Below the pieces are notes generated by a model that was given only the letters and a program-made list of their open reading frames with translations, ran no database searches and was not told where the DNA came from. A stretch of 64,000 bases of DNA from an uncultured Rhizobiaceae group bacterium (GTDB lineage Bacteria; Pseudomonadota; Alphaproteobacteria; Rhizobiales; Rhizobiaceae): NCBI GenBank assembly GCA_947501445.1, contig CANMVS010000009.1, positions 124,001 to 188,000 of the forward strand. The letters run 5' to 3'. This document shows, piece after piece, positions 24,501 to 31,511 of this stretch. The stretch's first letter is position 1. Every line of letters starts with the position of its first letter. Both the position numbers and the translations under genes were made by a program.

Positions 24501-26461
24501 TGCGCGATTATCCCATCGCTAAAGCCTCCATGCGTCGTGATTGTGCCCTTGTTTTTTACAATAACGTCAGCCGCTTCGCTGCCATTACCCCCGTTTCCTC
24601 CAACCCCAATTGATACATCCCCATAAATACCGCCACTGACGGAAACCGCCCATCCTCCCTTGCCACCGCCGCCACCAAGGCTTTGCCCAATGACCCCGGT
24701 AGAATAATCACCTGACGTTGTTATGTCCCAACTCGGACCGGTCGACACCAGATCCTCATTGACCATAACCGTACTACCGGTTCCGGCAATATTGCCGGCA
24801 CCACCAACCGCAATACTGACAAAAGCGTCGACAGCAACACTGTTGCCCCCATTGCCGCCGCCGCCGCCGATGCTTTGAGCGAAAATTCCGTTGGAATGAT
24901 CACCAGCGGTCATAAGTGATGTGTAGCTTTGGACTGTTACAGCACCGCCATTACCGCCGACGCCGCCGCCGCCGCCGATAGACGTTATCAGTGCACCTGT
25001 CCCGCCGCCGTTGCCACCGCCGCCGCCGGTACTTTGGGCAAAAATTGCGCTCGAACCACTCCCGGCCGTTACAATCCGGCCAAAGTTCCGAATATTTACC
25101 GCACTACCGGCACCGGCAGTACCTCCGCGACCACCAATGGAAACAAGCCCCAATGACAGACCGGCATCGCCACCGCCGCCGCCCACGCTTTGTGCCAAAA
25201 TGCCAAATGAACTTTCACCCCGCGTGGTCAGCGCGTTGTAGTTCAATATGGCAACGTCGCCACCGCTACCGGCGGCATTCGACCCATTGGCTCCGAGCGC
25301 GACAACACCCACTGTGGTACCTGCACTGCCACCGCCGCCGCCGATACTCTGTGCCATAATCGCATGAGAATAGGCGTCAAAAGTTTCTGTACCGGCACTG
25401 TTTGTTACCGATACGTTTCCACCAGAACCGCCGCTTTGGCTGTTTGATGCATAGGTTACCAGTGCTCCCGCAGAACCTCCTTCTCCAGCAAATCCACCGA
25501 TACTTTGCGCCAGGATAGCGCCGCCACCGCTCCCATAAGCCAGAATTGAACCTCTGTTGTGTACAACAACATTGCCTCCTGTACCCGACTCCGCGCCACC
25601 GCCACCTTTTCCCGATATGATTCCGCCAGCTGTACCGCCACGTCCTCCGGCACCACCAAGACTGCTCGCAAGGATACCATAGGACTGATCCGCGAACACC
25701 GAAATGACCCCATGGTTTTCGACATATACTCTACGACCAGGTGCACCGGCGCCTCCATTGCCACCAACAGCAGAACCCAATCCCTGATAGGCATTGCCTC
25801 CATCTCCTCCTGCACCACCACCACTAAATGCAGCAATACCGGAGGAGCCTGTCTGATAGGTTGTCAATACATTATTATTATAGACTGAAACATTGTTGCC
25901 GTTGCCGCCACGTGCTCCATCACCACCTTCGGCATATATAATAGGGGATACGGCATCTCCACCACTCCCTCCTGAGCCGCCCAGGGAATATACGTTAATG
26001 GCGTTGGTATTGGGTGAATTGGTCACTACACCATATGTTACATCTTCATACCGCACTTCCACACCAAGTGCATTTCCTCCCGGGTCGCCATTTCCACCGA
26101 CGAAGGGAGCGGACGATCCATTCTCCCCGTTTGAGGCACCCGCGGAAATCTTGACTCCACTGCCACCGACGGCACTTGTCAACCTGTCAACTTCAAGGGT
26201 TGTGAGTGCGGGATTAATCCAATTATAAGACAATCCACCCGAGAAATTGCCCGTACAAATAACGCTGCTTCCGACAATTTGGCATGAGGCATGCGCAGGC
26301 GATATCGCAAACTGCCCCGTCAGCATTAGAAATAGTGAGACATGAGCAATTGGAATTGAGCGCAATATGAGGGCTTTTCCAGTATGCGCTGCTCCGGAGA
26401 TGCCTTTTCCACTGTGTTCAGCACGTGGTCGGAGACGCATACTATATATGTTCAATTTCAA
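18593..26461 (-). CDS. Giant glycine-rich type Va autotransporter
   Basis: One uninterrupted frame of 2622 codons. It has an extended signal sequence: about 34 residues of basic n-region, then the hydrophobic IPIAHVSLFLMLTGQFAISPAHA. The passenger is built from about 30 copies, counted by eye, of a unit of roughly 50-75 residues whose most constant part is S-x-G-I-x-A-Q-S-x-GGGGG-N-GG. After residue about 2000 the repeats stop; a linker is followed by a C-terminal beta-barrel of about 280 residues beginning near WFRVSGDRLKQD and ending ...SLVVPF with the terminal Phe recognised by the BAM machinery. It is a surface-exposed protein, likely an adhesin or biofilm component; the ligand is unknown. 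The promoter side is strongly AT-rich. The gene converges on the nucleoside transporter operon. Confidence 0.93.
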   Translation of the reverse strand: MKLNIYSMRLRPRAEHSGKGISGAAHTGKALILRSIPIAHVSLFLMLTGQFAISPAHASCQIVGSSVICTGNFSGGLSYNWINPALTTLEVDRLTSAVGGSGVKISAGASNGENGSSAPFVGGNGDPGGNALGVEVRYEDVTYGVVTNSPNTNAINVYSLGGSGGSGGDAVSPIIYAEGGDGARGGNGNNVSVYNNNVLTTYQTGSSGIAAFSGGGAGGDGGNAYQGLGSAVGGNGGAGAPGRRVYVENHGVISVFADQSYGILASSLGGAGGRGGTAGGIISGKGGGGAESGTGGNVVVHNRGSILAYGSGGGAILAQSIGGFAGEGGSAGALVTYASNSQSGGSGGNVSVTNSAGTETFDAYSHAIMAQSIGGGGGSAGTTVGVVALGANGSNAAGSGGDVAILNYNALTTRGESSFGILAQSVGGGGGDAGLSLGLVSIGGRGGTAGAGSAVNIRNFGRIVTAGSGSSAIFAQSTGGGGGNGGGTGALITSIGGGGGVGGNGGAVTVQSYTSLMTAGDHSNGIFAQSIGGGGGNGGNSVAVDAFVSIAVGGAGNIAGTGSTVMVNEDLVSTGPSWDITTSGDYSTGVIGQSLGGGGGKGGWAVSVSGGIYGDVSIGVGGNGGNGSEAADVIVKNKGTITTHGGFSDGIIAQSAGGGGGIGGFDVAVAGSTGGGLSIGVGGSGGGGGNASDVTLQSWTDVATNGNNSGGLIAESIGGGGGNGGFNVDIAGTASGSIAIGIGGSGDAAGNAGVVSLFSAGDISTGADGDFSTAILAQSVGGGGGNGGFSVSLSASEYLDVGISVGGNGSSGGSGGVVSAQSIGTLSTKGNHAQGIHAQSVGGGGGNGGFSIAGTVATGGGVSVPISIGGHGGFTGGSSSTVDVSNDGGITTLGAFSSGISAQSISRGGGNGGFSISGSLSLSDSAAIPISVGGFGGDGNTSAAVTVVSTGNIQTGQLLNQQFLGDHSAGIQAQSIAGGGGNGGFSIAADVSIGDVATGIGVSVGGTGGVGSSSGIASINSTGDIMTYGQSAAGIVAQSNGGGGGNGGFSVAGSLLLSSTFGSVDVSVGGSGGIGNTGNSANIVSSGDITTYGDLSSGMLAQSTGGGGGNGGFSGTVEVSQGKLLELNVSVGGSAGSGNDGGTALIDSNGTIITHGSKAYGIQAQSIGGGGGNGGFSLAGGFTQAKNIDVSVGGSGGASGSGRAVTVTHVGSVAAYGDDSHAIYAQSISGGGGNGGFSGAVGASLVEGGNIGVSVGGGGGGTGTSGNVSVTVSDGLIVAAGAGASGIRAASIGGGGGDGGFSFTGNIGATAQRLNIGVSVGGGAGNGGSSGSVTVSNANRVITAGDEANAIDAQSTGGGGGNGGLAVVANITATLDPDSENIGVSVGGGGGTGNTAGVVTVENLTGELTTAGLKSRGIYARSIGGGGGNGGMAFTGAISGASNSSGNIAVGGSGGSGNHGDTVSVSNSGAIATQGHFSEGIFAHSVGGGGGTGGMVGVGALSLEGEGTNFSMNIGIGGSGGSAGDGAAVTVSNSATIDTQGVSSVGIEVQSIGGGGGKGGASFAGIAGLSTNAAALERNITIDVSVGGAGGAAGDASTATVINQGAIHTVSGGAKGISAQSIGGGGGAGGASDAFTMMFGRLATSAASDNAKANLNLQVSVGGSGGNGGDGDAVSVTNSASIVTEGSGADGIFAHSIGGGGGEGGTGNIGSGALLGTAGLIIDDINIVLNPAATLKVWTNVQVAIGGSAGTTGNGGTVNVENSGSIATLGNQSSGIYAQSVGGGGGRGGATAGTVFSILSLSAAGGAGGYAEAVSVSNSGDITTTGSAAMGIFAQSVGGGGGHGGDISQNFFWFDVDVGIGLDIVQQGGLGGNGADVDVTNSGTIITEGAGAVGIFAQSIGGGGGLIGAAGYSAGGFEQFFIGTAGDSGDAGAVNVVSSGDIYTGGEGAVGIFAQSGSGKAYSDGDAFSQGATGTGKAVSVNASGSVEATGTSSVAIMAQSLGYNYNSDIDITLTADAVVIGGITGSSSEGALRTPTGILLLDGADNTIDNHGFVSTQEGYLGKAIMTKTTNGNFTTINNTINNHGTITGSVFLDGKTNTINNFFGSRLNAGTDIDIGSGNTLTNLGLVSPGNKDEILVTTLTGDFAQKGPGTLETDINFDVISNNGGSGATGEADVLRVTGKAELDGLVVVNVVNGADYEPGTSGKVLILTAEGEYGTPTLIAADTAVVDYSLSYDTSLTSYATAETNNVYLDWDVDFAPEGLDPNDTQVANYIETALKQGDPDGLSPVINALLEAPDVAILRNNLNQLTPEAYVNNEMVTVLNNLDFGRSLMDCNEPHILSGKARCSWFRVSGDRLKQDTTASNLGFDEKSIGIEAGLGGMFSDHLGVTLGASYDRSEVTTQDLASSVGHRFQGGISLGAYSGGSSVQIAGIGGAAIYDVDRYLTLTDTPMTADGKQHIYYGGGQVRLAHQANFGAVSISPLVDAWGGYFHSDSISETGAGGASLNIDGSNNYFAAIRPALKIGVEQQQDNGIKVRAFASGGVTYFATGGDIGLSATMQGETTGIPGFTVTNSLADFYYDGAVGIDWIALGGTTLRLSGGAQLAQDYLTYGGEASLVVPF

Positions 26462-26618
26462 ATTCCGCCTGTATAATTACAGCAATTCACATCAGTGATG
26501 CGGATTAAACATTGCATTATGTATGTAATTAAACAAGTATATTATATTTTATTATCAATATATAAGTATTTTTAAGTAACACGAAGCGATGGCGGATTCC
26601 GACGGCCATTTTCAAGGT
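26462..26618. promoter_or_regulatory. AT-rich upstream region of the giant autotransporter gene
   Basis: These 157 bases are far richer in A and T than their surroundings, notably 26515-26578 with runs such as AAGTATATTATATTTTATTA and a second AAGTATTTTTAAG. Long T-A-rich tracts upstream of surface-protein genes are a known target of the MucR/Ros silencers of Hyphomicrobiales and of H-NS-like proteins in general. No exact -35/-10 pair can be fixed by eye. Confidence 0.4.
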
Positions 26619-27101
26619 TCATGGTGTTCGCGAAACGCCTGATTTGACCCTGCGTATGGGGATAGAGGATTCAATTGATGCCACACCATCAATCTTGACC
26701 AGTCGTTCGATCATCAGCTCCTCAAACTCCTTCAGACCGGTTATGGCAATACGCAACAGGTAATCTCTGTTACCTGTCATCAGCCAACAATCCACGACTT
26801 CCGGAAACTGCAGGATCGCCTGTTCAAAACTTTGAAGTGCTGCTTCTATCTGCTTGTCCAGCTTGACTGAAACAAAAACTGACATTGCATAGCCAAGTGC
26901 AACTTCATCTATCAGCGCAACATAGCCGGTGATGACACGGTTGTTTTCCAATTGCCTCAGTCGTCGGATTACCGGTGTAACACTCAATCCTACCCGCTGT
27001 GCGAGCTCCGCAGCCGAGATACGGCCATCCACACGCAATATTTGCAGGATTCGGATATCGACTTCGTCCAGATTAGTCATTTCCACCAATTCGTCCTTCA
27101 T
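26619..27101 (-). CDS. Lrp/AsnC-family transcriptional regulator
   Basis: Encodes 160 residues from ATG 27101 (ATG 27080 is also possible). An N-terminal winged helix-turn-helix, NLDEVDIRILQILRVDGRISAAELAQRVGLSVTPVIRRLRQLE (in pieces), is followed by the RAM/AsnC effector domain with FVSVKL, VVDCWLMTGNRDYLLRI and the closing strand. Such proteins bind an amino acid and form octamers on DNA. It is divergent from the AceE-like enzyme gene across 140 bases, so it probably controls that gene and itself. In Pseudomonas, the Lrp-type MdeR and the E1-like MdeB sit in the same kind of pair for methionine breakdown; a similar amino-acid role is possible but no lyase gene is present here. Confidence 0.9.
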   Translation of the reverse strand: MKDELVEMTNLDEVDIRILQILRVDGRISAAELAQRVGLSVTPVIRRLRQLENNRVITGYVALIDEVALGYAMSVFVSVKLDKQIEAALQSFEQAILQFPEVVDCWLMTGNRDYLLRIAITGLKEFEELMIERLVKIDGVASIESSIPIRRVKSGVSRTP

Positions 27102-27241
27102 TTTAGTGAGATACAACCAATAACTATGTCGTAAGCGGGTGAAATAGCAAGATGCTACTCATCCACCTTTGATAGAGTATATGGATGATAGCTCAGGCAG
27201 CAGATGTCGCCTGGGCCTGCAACGTGTCTTAGGGGATATTC

Positions 27242-29656
27242 ATGCCGGCTGATGCAGCTCATTTGAAGATGATTGAACAGCGTTTGTTGTGGTTGTCCCA
27301 TTGGATGATACACCACGCCAACCATATCCGCCCGAAAGAAGATGGCATTAAAATCGGTGGGCATCAGGCCTCATCAGCTTCTATGGTGTCCATCATGACA
27401 GCCCTGTATTTTTCCGAACTCAGGGCACAGGACCGGGTAGCCGTCAAGCCGCATGCATCACCGATCTTTCACGCAATCCAGTATTTGATGGGCAATCAGA
27501 CGCTGGAAAAAATGCAGAATTTTCGCGGATATGGCGGTGTGCAGTCCTATCCATCACGCACCAAAGACACGGATGACGTCGATTTTTCCACCGGATCCGT
27601 CGGCCTGGGTGTTGGCATAACATCCTTTGCTTCCTTGGTGCAGGATTACATACAAGCCAAGAGCTGGGGCAGTGATCTACCGCTCGGCCGCATGGTAGCA
27701 CTGGTTGGCGATGCTGAGCTGGATGAAGGCAATATCTATGAGTGTCTTCAGGAAGGATGGAAAAACGACCTGCGTAACACCTGGTGGATCATAGACTATA
27801 ACCGCCAGTCGCTTGATGGGATCGTCAGAGAAGGGTTGTTTCAGCGCGTTGAAAAAATCTTCGAAGCCTTTGGTTGGGATGTCGTGCGTGTCAAATACGG
27901 CCACCTCCAGCGTGCCGCTTTTGATGAGCCCGGCGGTGGACAACTGAAGGACTGGATCGATCAATGTCCCAACCAACTCTATTCCGCACTTACTTTCCTT
28001 GGCGGCGCAGTGTGGCGCGAGCGTCTGATGGAAGCTTTGGGTGATCAGGGCGATGTCAGTGCCCTCATCAGCAGGCGTAATGATGAGGAACTTGCCGCAT
28101 TGATGGAAAATCTTGGCGGCAATTGCGTGCAAACCATGGCCGAAACATTTGAGGCCGTCGACCATGACAGACCAGTTTGTTTTCTCGCCTATACGATCAA
28201 GGGTTGGGGAACGCCCATTGCCGGCCACAAGGACAATCACGGCGGCCTGATGAACAAAACACAGATGCGCCACTGGCAGGAACATATGGGCGTGCCCGCC
28301 GGTCAGGAGTGGGATCGATTTGCGACAATCAGCGATCCGGCGCAACTGCAACATTTCCTTGATCAGGTTGTTTTCTTTTCTGCAGGTGCACGGCGGTTCA
28401 ATGACAAAACATTGAAAGCCTCACCAATTGGGGTTGATCATGAAAGAGAGATCTCCACCCAAACGGGTTTTGGCAAAATTCTGGATGGGCTCTCCAAGAG
28501 CGACACAGAACTGGCAGCCCGCATTGTAACGACATCGCCGGATGTAACCGGTACAACCAGTCTGGGTCCCTGGGTCAATCGTCGCAAGTTGTTTGCCCGC
28601 AATGCACAGGCCGACACATTTATCAGTGAAAAGATACCCTCAACGGCAAAGTGGGAGTTTACACCGCAAGGCCAACACATCGAACTGGGCATCGCGGAAA
28701 TGAACCTGTTTTTGCTGCTTGGTGCAGCCGGATTGTCTCACTCACTTTTTGGAAAACGGCTTATTCCGATTGGAACCGTTTACGACCCCTTCGTTGCGCG
28801 CGGCCTGGATGCGCTGAATTACGCCTGTTATCAGGATGCCCGGTTTATGATTGTCGGCACACCATCGGGCATTTCGCTCGCTCCTGAAGGCGGTGCACAT
28901 CAATCAATCGGTTCGCCACTCATCGGGATGTCACAGGATGGTGTCGCCGCATTTGAACCCGCATTCGTTGACGAGCTTGCGCTGATCATGGGATGGGCAT
29001 TTGCCTATATGCAAAAGGATGGCGATGGTGATCCGGATGAACGTACCTGGCTGCGCGATGAAACAGGTGGCTCGGTCTACCTGAGGCTGTCCACCAACCC
29101 GTTGGAGCAACCCGGTAAACGTGCAAACAGCCACTTTGAACAGGGTGTGATTGATGGTGCCTATTGGATGCGCGAACCAGGGCCCAATTGTGCATTGGTC
29201 ATTGCCTACCAGGGTGTCGTGGCAAATGAAGCGATTAACGCTGCCGGCCGACTTGCACAGCATCACCGTGACATTGGTGTTCTGGCGGTTACTTCCGCTG
29301 ATCGTTTAAACGCCGGTTGGACGGCTGCACAACGCGATCGATCGCGCGGAAACCGCAAGGCCACAAGCCATGTTGAGCACTTGCTTTCCAAACTCCCGCA
29401 ACACTGCATTGTTCTGACAGTGATCGATGGACATCCAGCCACATTGTCCTGGCTGGGCGCGGTCAAGGGGCACCGCACGATACCCCTGGGCGTTGAGCAT
29501 TTTGGTCAAACAGGTACGATTGGCGATCTGTATCGCCATTTCGGGCTGGACTGGCAATCGATCGTCAATTCTGCCAACAATGCCCTGCAAACACCTTCGG
29601 AAATCCATGCGCGCTCCCAGAGCCAATCAGATTTTGACGGAATCGGCAAAACCTGA
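27242..29656 (+). CDS. AceE/transketolase-like thiamine-diphosphate enzyme
   Basis: Encodes 804 residues in one chain, like homodimeric E1 (AceE) and transketolase. The thiamine-diphosphate motif is GDAELDEGNIYE followed 20-odd residues later by WWIIDYNRQSLDG; this resembles AceE (GDGEMDEP...NLQRLDG) more than classical transketolase. The pyrimidine-domain segment HIELGIAEMNLFLLLGAAGLS and the loop GTPSGISLAPEGGAHQSIGSPLIG follow, then a transketolase C-terminal domain. The likely chemistry is 2-oxoacid decarboxylation and acyl transfer, but no E2 or E3 genes adjoin it, so the acceptor is unclear. Start ATG 27242 follows AGGGGAT. An Lrp-type regulator is divergent. An alternative reading is a specialised transketolase. 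Confidence 0.8.
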   Translation: MPADAAHLKMIEQRLLWLSHWMIHHANHIRPKEDGIKIGGHQASSASMVSIMTALYFSELRAQDRVAVKPHASPIFHAIQYLMGNQTLEKMQNFRGYGGVQSYPSRTKDTDDVDFSTGSVGLGVGITSFASLVQDYIQAKSWGSDLPLGRMVALVGDAELDEGNIYECLQEGWKNDLRNTWWIIDYNRQSLDGIVREGLFQRVEKIFEAFGWDVVRVKYGHLQRAAFDEPGGGQLKDWIDQCPNQLYSALTFLGGAVWRERLMEALGDQGDVSALISRRNDEELAALMENLGGNCVQTMAETFEAVDHDRPVCFLAYTIKGWGTPIAGHKDNHGGLMNKTQMRHWQEHMGVPAGQEWDRFATISDPAQLQHFLDQVVFFSAGARRFNDKTLKASPIGVDHEREISTQTGFGKILDGLSKSDTELAARIVTTSPDVTGTTSLGPWVNRRKLFARNAQADTFISEKIPSTAKWEFTPQGQHIELGIAEMNLFLLLGAAGLSHSLFGKRLIPIGTVYDPFVARGLDALNYACYQDARFMIVGTPSGISLAPEGGAHQSIGSPLIGMSQDGVAAFEPAFVDELALIMGWAFAYMQKDGDGDPDERTWLRDETGGSVYLRLSTNPLEQPGKRANSHFEQGVIDGAYWMREPGPNCALVIAYQGVVANEAINAAGRLAQHHRDIGVLAVTSADRLNAGWTAAQRDRSRGNRKATSHVEHLLSKLPQHCIVLTVIDGHPATLSWLGAVKGHRTIPLGVEHFGQTGTIGDLYRHFGLDWQSIVNSANNALQTPSEIHARSQSQSDFDGIGKT

Positions 29657-29720
29657 ATAAATCAAAAAACTTATGGCCTAAACTTCATGGATATTCGAAA
29701 GCCGGCCCCAACAAAGATCT

Positions 29721-29769
29721 GTCGGCGCCGACTTGACCAGATGTTAGGGGCGCAGGAACGCAGCCCCTT
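29721..29769. terminator. Hairpins between convergent genes
   Basis: The 135-base gap between two convergent genes holds a 12-base perfect palindrome, GTCGGCGCCGAC (29721-29732), and a second stem, AGGGGC (29746-29751) with GCCCCT (29763-29768), ending TTCC. Either could act as a bidirectional terminator. Neither is followed by a clear T-run, so the call is tentative. Confidence 0.35.
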
Positions 29770-29791
29770 CCAATGACTGATTGCAGACCAT

Positions 29792-30853
29792 TTATGACAA
29801 TTTGGCTTCCAGGATGATATTGAACGGCGTTTCCGCAACCCGTTCGACTGAAACAAAACCAGCCTCAAGCATCACTTCCGATAGTCTGCGTTCGCCCGCC
29901 TGTGCACCCAGCGCAAGACCGACATCCTGTGACAGGGAACACGGCGTACACACAGCCGTCGAGGCTGCATAGTACAGACGGCTGACCGGATTTATGTTGT
30001 CCTCAACGGCATTGCCGGCTGCCGGTTCCACCAGCAGTACACTGCCATCGACCTTAAGCGCATTTGCTGCATGACGGGCCGCGCCCACCGGGTCCCCCAT
30101 ATCGTGAAGGCAATCCATAAAACAAATGAGATCATAATTGTCGCGCGGATAGGATTGTGCATCAACGGCTGCGAACTGAATATTGTCAGCGCAGCCTGCA
30201 TCGCTGGCGCGTTCCCTGGCGGTTGAGACTGAATCTGCATGGCTGTCAAATCCGATAAACCTTGACTTGGGAAATGCTGCTGCAAGTACGATTGTTGAAG
30301 CGCCGTGACCACAACCGATATCCGCCACCCTGGCTCCGGCTGTCAATTTTTCGGTGACGCCTTTCATCGCAGATATCCAATCGGTCGTCAGAAAAGCCTT
30401 GTAGCCGGGGCGAAACAGGGACTCACTACCGCAAAAAAGCCGGTGATGGTGATCACCCCAGGCAATCCCCTCACCGGTGCGAAAGACATTGGCTATGCGT
30501 TCCTCATCAAGCCACAGAGATGCTGCAACCTCGAGAGCAGGCACCAGAAACACCGGGCTGTCCGGATCCGCCAATACGGGAACATAGGCATCCGGCAGTT
30601 CGTAGGTCTGGTCCTCTGCGCTGTAAGTGAGGTACCCACCTGCAACCTGATTATTCAACCATTCGCGCACATAACGTTCAGCCAGGCTACATTTTCCTGC
30701 AAGGTCGGCTGAGGTCAGCTTGCCAGCCCCGGCAAGCGCCTTGTAAAGGCCAAGCTTATGACCGATATTTGTCATCACCCCCGACAAAGTGGCACCAACA
30801 TCTGATATTACCTGCCCCGCAAATGCTTCGGTTGATTTGACTTGCATGTTCAT
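29792..30853 (-). CDS. SAM-dependent methyltransferase with N-terminal winged helix
   Basis: Encodes 353 residues from ATG 30853, with CGGAG seven bases upstream. The first 100 residues form a helical/winged-helix unit (SGVMTNIGHKLGLYKALAG, CSLAERYVREWLNNQVAGGYL), as in Rv2258c-like and O-methyltransferase-like enzymes, where it makes the dimer. Then comes the Rossmann methyltransferase core with SAM motif I VADIGCGHGAST, the acidic end of strand 2 in FIGFDSHADSV, and motif LICFMDCLHDMGDP. The substrate is unknown, probably a small molecule. It is divergent from an ArsR-type regulator that may control it. Confidence 0.85.
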   Translation of the reverse strand: MNMQVKSTEAFAGQVISDVGATLSGVMTNIGHKLGLYKALAGAGKLTSADLAGKCSLAERYVREWLNNQVAGGYLTYSAEDQTYELPDAYVPVLADPDSPVFLVPALEVAASLWLDEERIANVFRTGEGIAWGDHHHRLFCGSESLFRPGYKAFLTTDWISAMKGVTEKLTAGARVADIGCGHGASTIVLAAAFPKSRFIGFDSHADSVSTARERASDAGCADNIQFAAVDAQSYPRDNYDLICFMDCLHDMGDPVGAARHAANALKVDGSVLLVEPAAGNAVEDNINPVSRLYYAASTAVCTPCSLSQDVGLALGAQAGERRLSEVMLEAGFVSVERVAETPFNIILEAKLS

Positions 30854-30932
30854 CACTATTCTCCGTCGATAATTGGCCATGTGCACCCGGCACGCCTGAT
30901 TGGATTTATGCGGTTCCGGCAGAAACGGGCTG

Positions 30933-30949
30933 GTCTGATCATTTCAGAC
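30933..30949. promoter_or_regulatory. Inverted repeat in methyltransferase/ArsR divergent promoter
   Basis: GTCTGA-TCATT-TCAGAC, six-base perfect arms around five bases, sits 80 bases upstream of the methyltransferase start. ArsR-type repressors bind imperfect 12-2-12 style repeats in their own promoters, so this is a candidate operator for the adjacent regulator. The arms are shorter than usual, which keeps the call weak. Confidence 0.35.
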
Positions 30950-31107
30950 ACATACGCGTTTTCTGTCGGCGCATTGAATAGGACGACATTTGTTCATCTG
31001 CTTGAGTTTTGCCTGAAGGACACCTGAGGAAACTTTGTAATGTTGCGTGAATGGGAAGCGAAACAACGCATTGTCAACCAACTGGTTAAGTGATAGACGA
31101 AAGACAA

Positions 31108-31425
31108 ATGGAAAAACTCAACGAAACATTTGCTGCCCTGAGCCATGAAACACGTCGCGCCATTCTGGCACGACTTAAACAGGGTGAAGCGCGTCTGTCT
31201 GATCTGACAATTCCCTTTGATATCTCACAGACTGCTGTGTCCAAACACGTGCGCGTATTGAGTGATGCGGATCTTGTGATTGTCGAACAGCGCGGACGTG
31301 TGCGTTATTGCCGTCTCAATGCAGAGCCGATGAAAGCCGTAACCGAATGGCTCAAGGATTATCAAAATTTCTGGCCAGAACAGATTGATGCTGCGACGCT
31401 TTTTTTCGGCGCCGATGGCGATTGA
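31108..31425 (+). CDS. ArsR-family transcriptional regulator
   Basis: Encodes 105 residues from ATG 31108 (a GTG at 31090 would add six residues). It is a minimal winged helix protein: AALSHETRRAILARLKQGEARLSDL, then the recognition helix region ISQTAVSKHVRVLSDADLV and wing EQRGRVRYCRLN. The metal-binding ELCVCDL motif of classical ArsR is missing, as in the subgroup of ArsR-like repressors with non-metal or unknown signals. It is divergent from the methyltransferase gene across 254 bases and is the likely regulator of that gene. Confidence 0.87.
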   Translation: MEKLNETFAALSHETRRAILARLKQGEARLSDLTIPFDISQTAVSKHVRVLSDADLVIVEQRGRVRYCRLNAEPMKAVTEWLKDYQNFWPEQIDAATLFFGADGD

Positions 31426-31511
31426 TCAAATACACCTGCGCACCCGCGACAGATTTGTCCGGGTGCGCATTCAATCAACTATCACCTTCATCAGTCCGCA
31501 AGGACATTCAC

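Noticed and set aside
20552-24626. Long open frames on the plus strand opposite the giant autotransporter gene
   Set aside because: They are Pro/Ala/Thr-rich mirror readings of glycine-rich codons, have no ribosome sites and match no family; the minus-strand frame of 2622 codons explains them.
18593-26461. Regular repeats that might be taken for a CRISPR array
   Set aside because: They are in-frame protein-coding repeats of variable spacing with no constant direct repeat of CRISPR size and no cas genes nearby.
30917-30932. A further copy of the dispersed repeat near GCAGAAACGGGCTGG
   Set aside because: Only about ten bases match copy A and neither palindrome is complete; likely chance.
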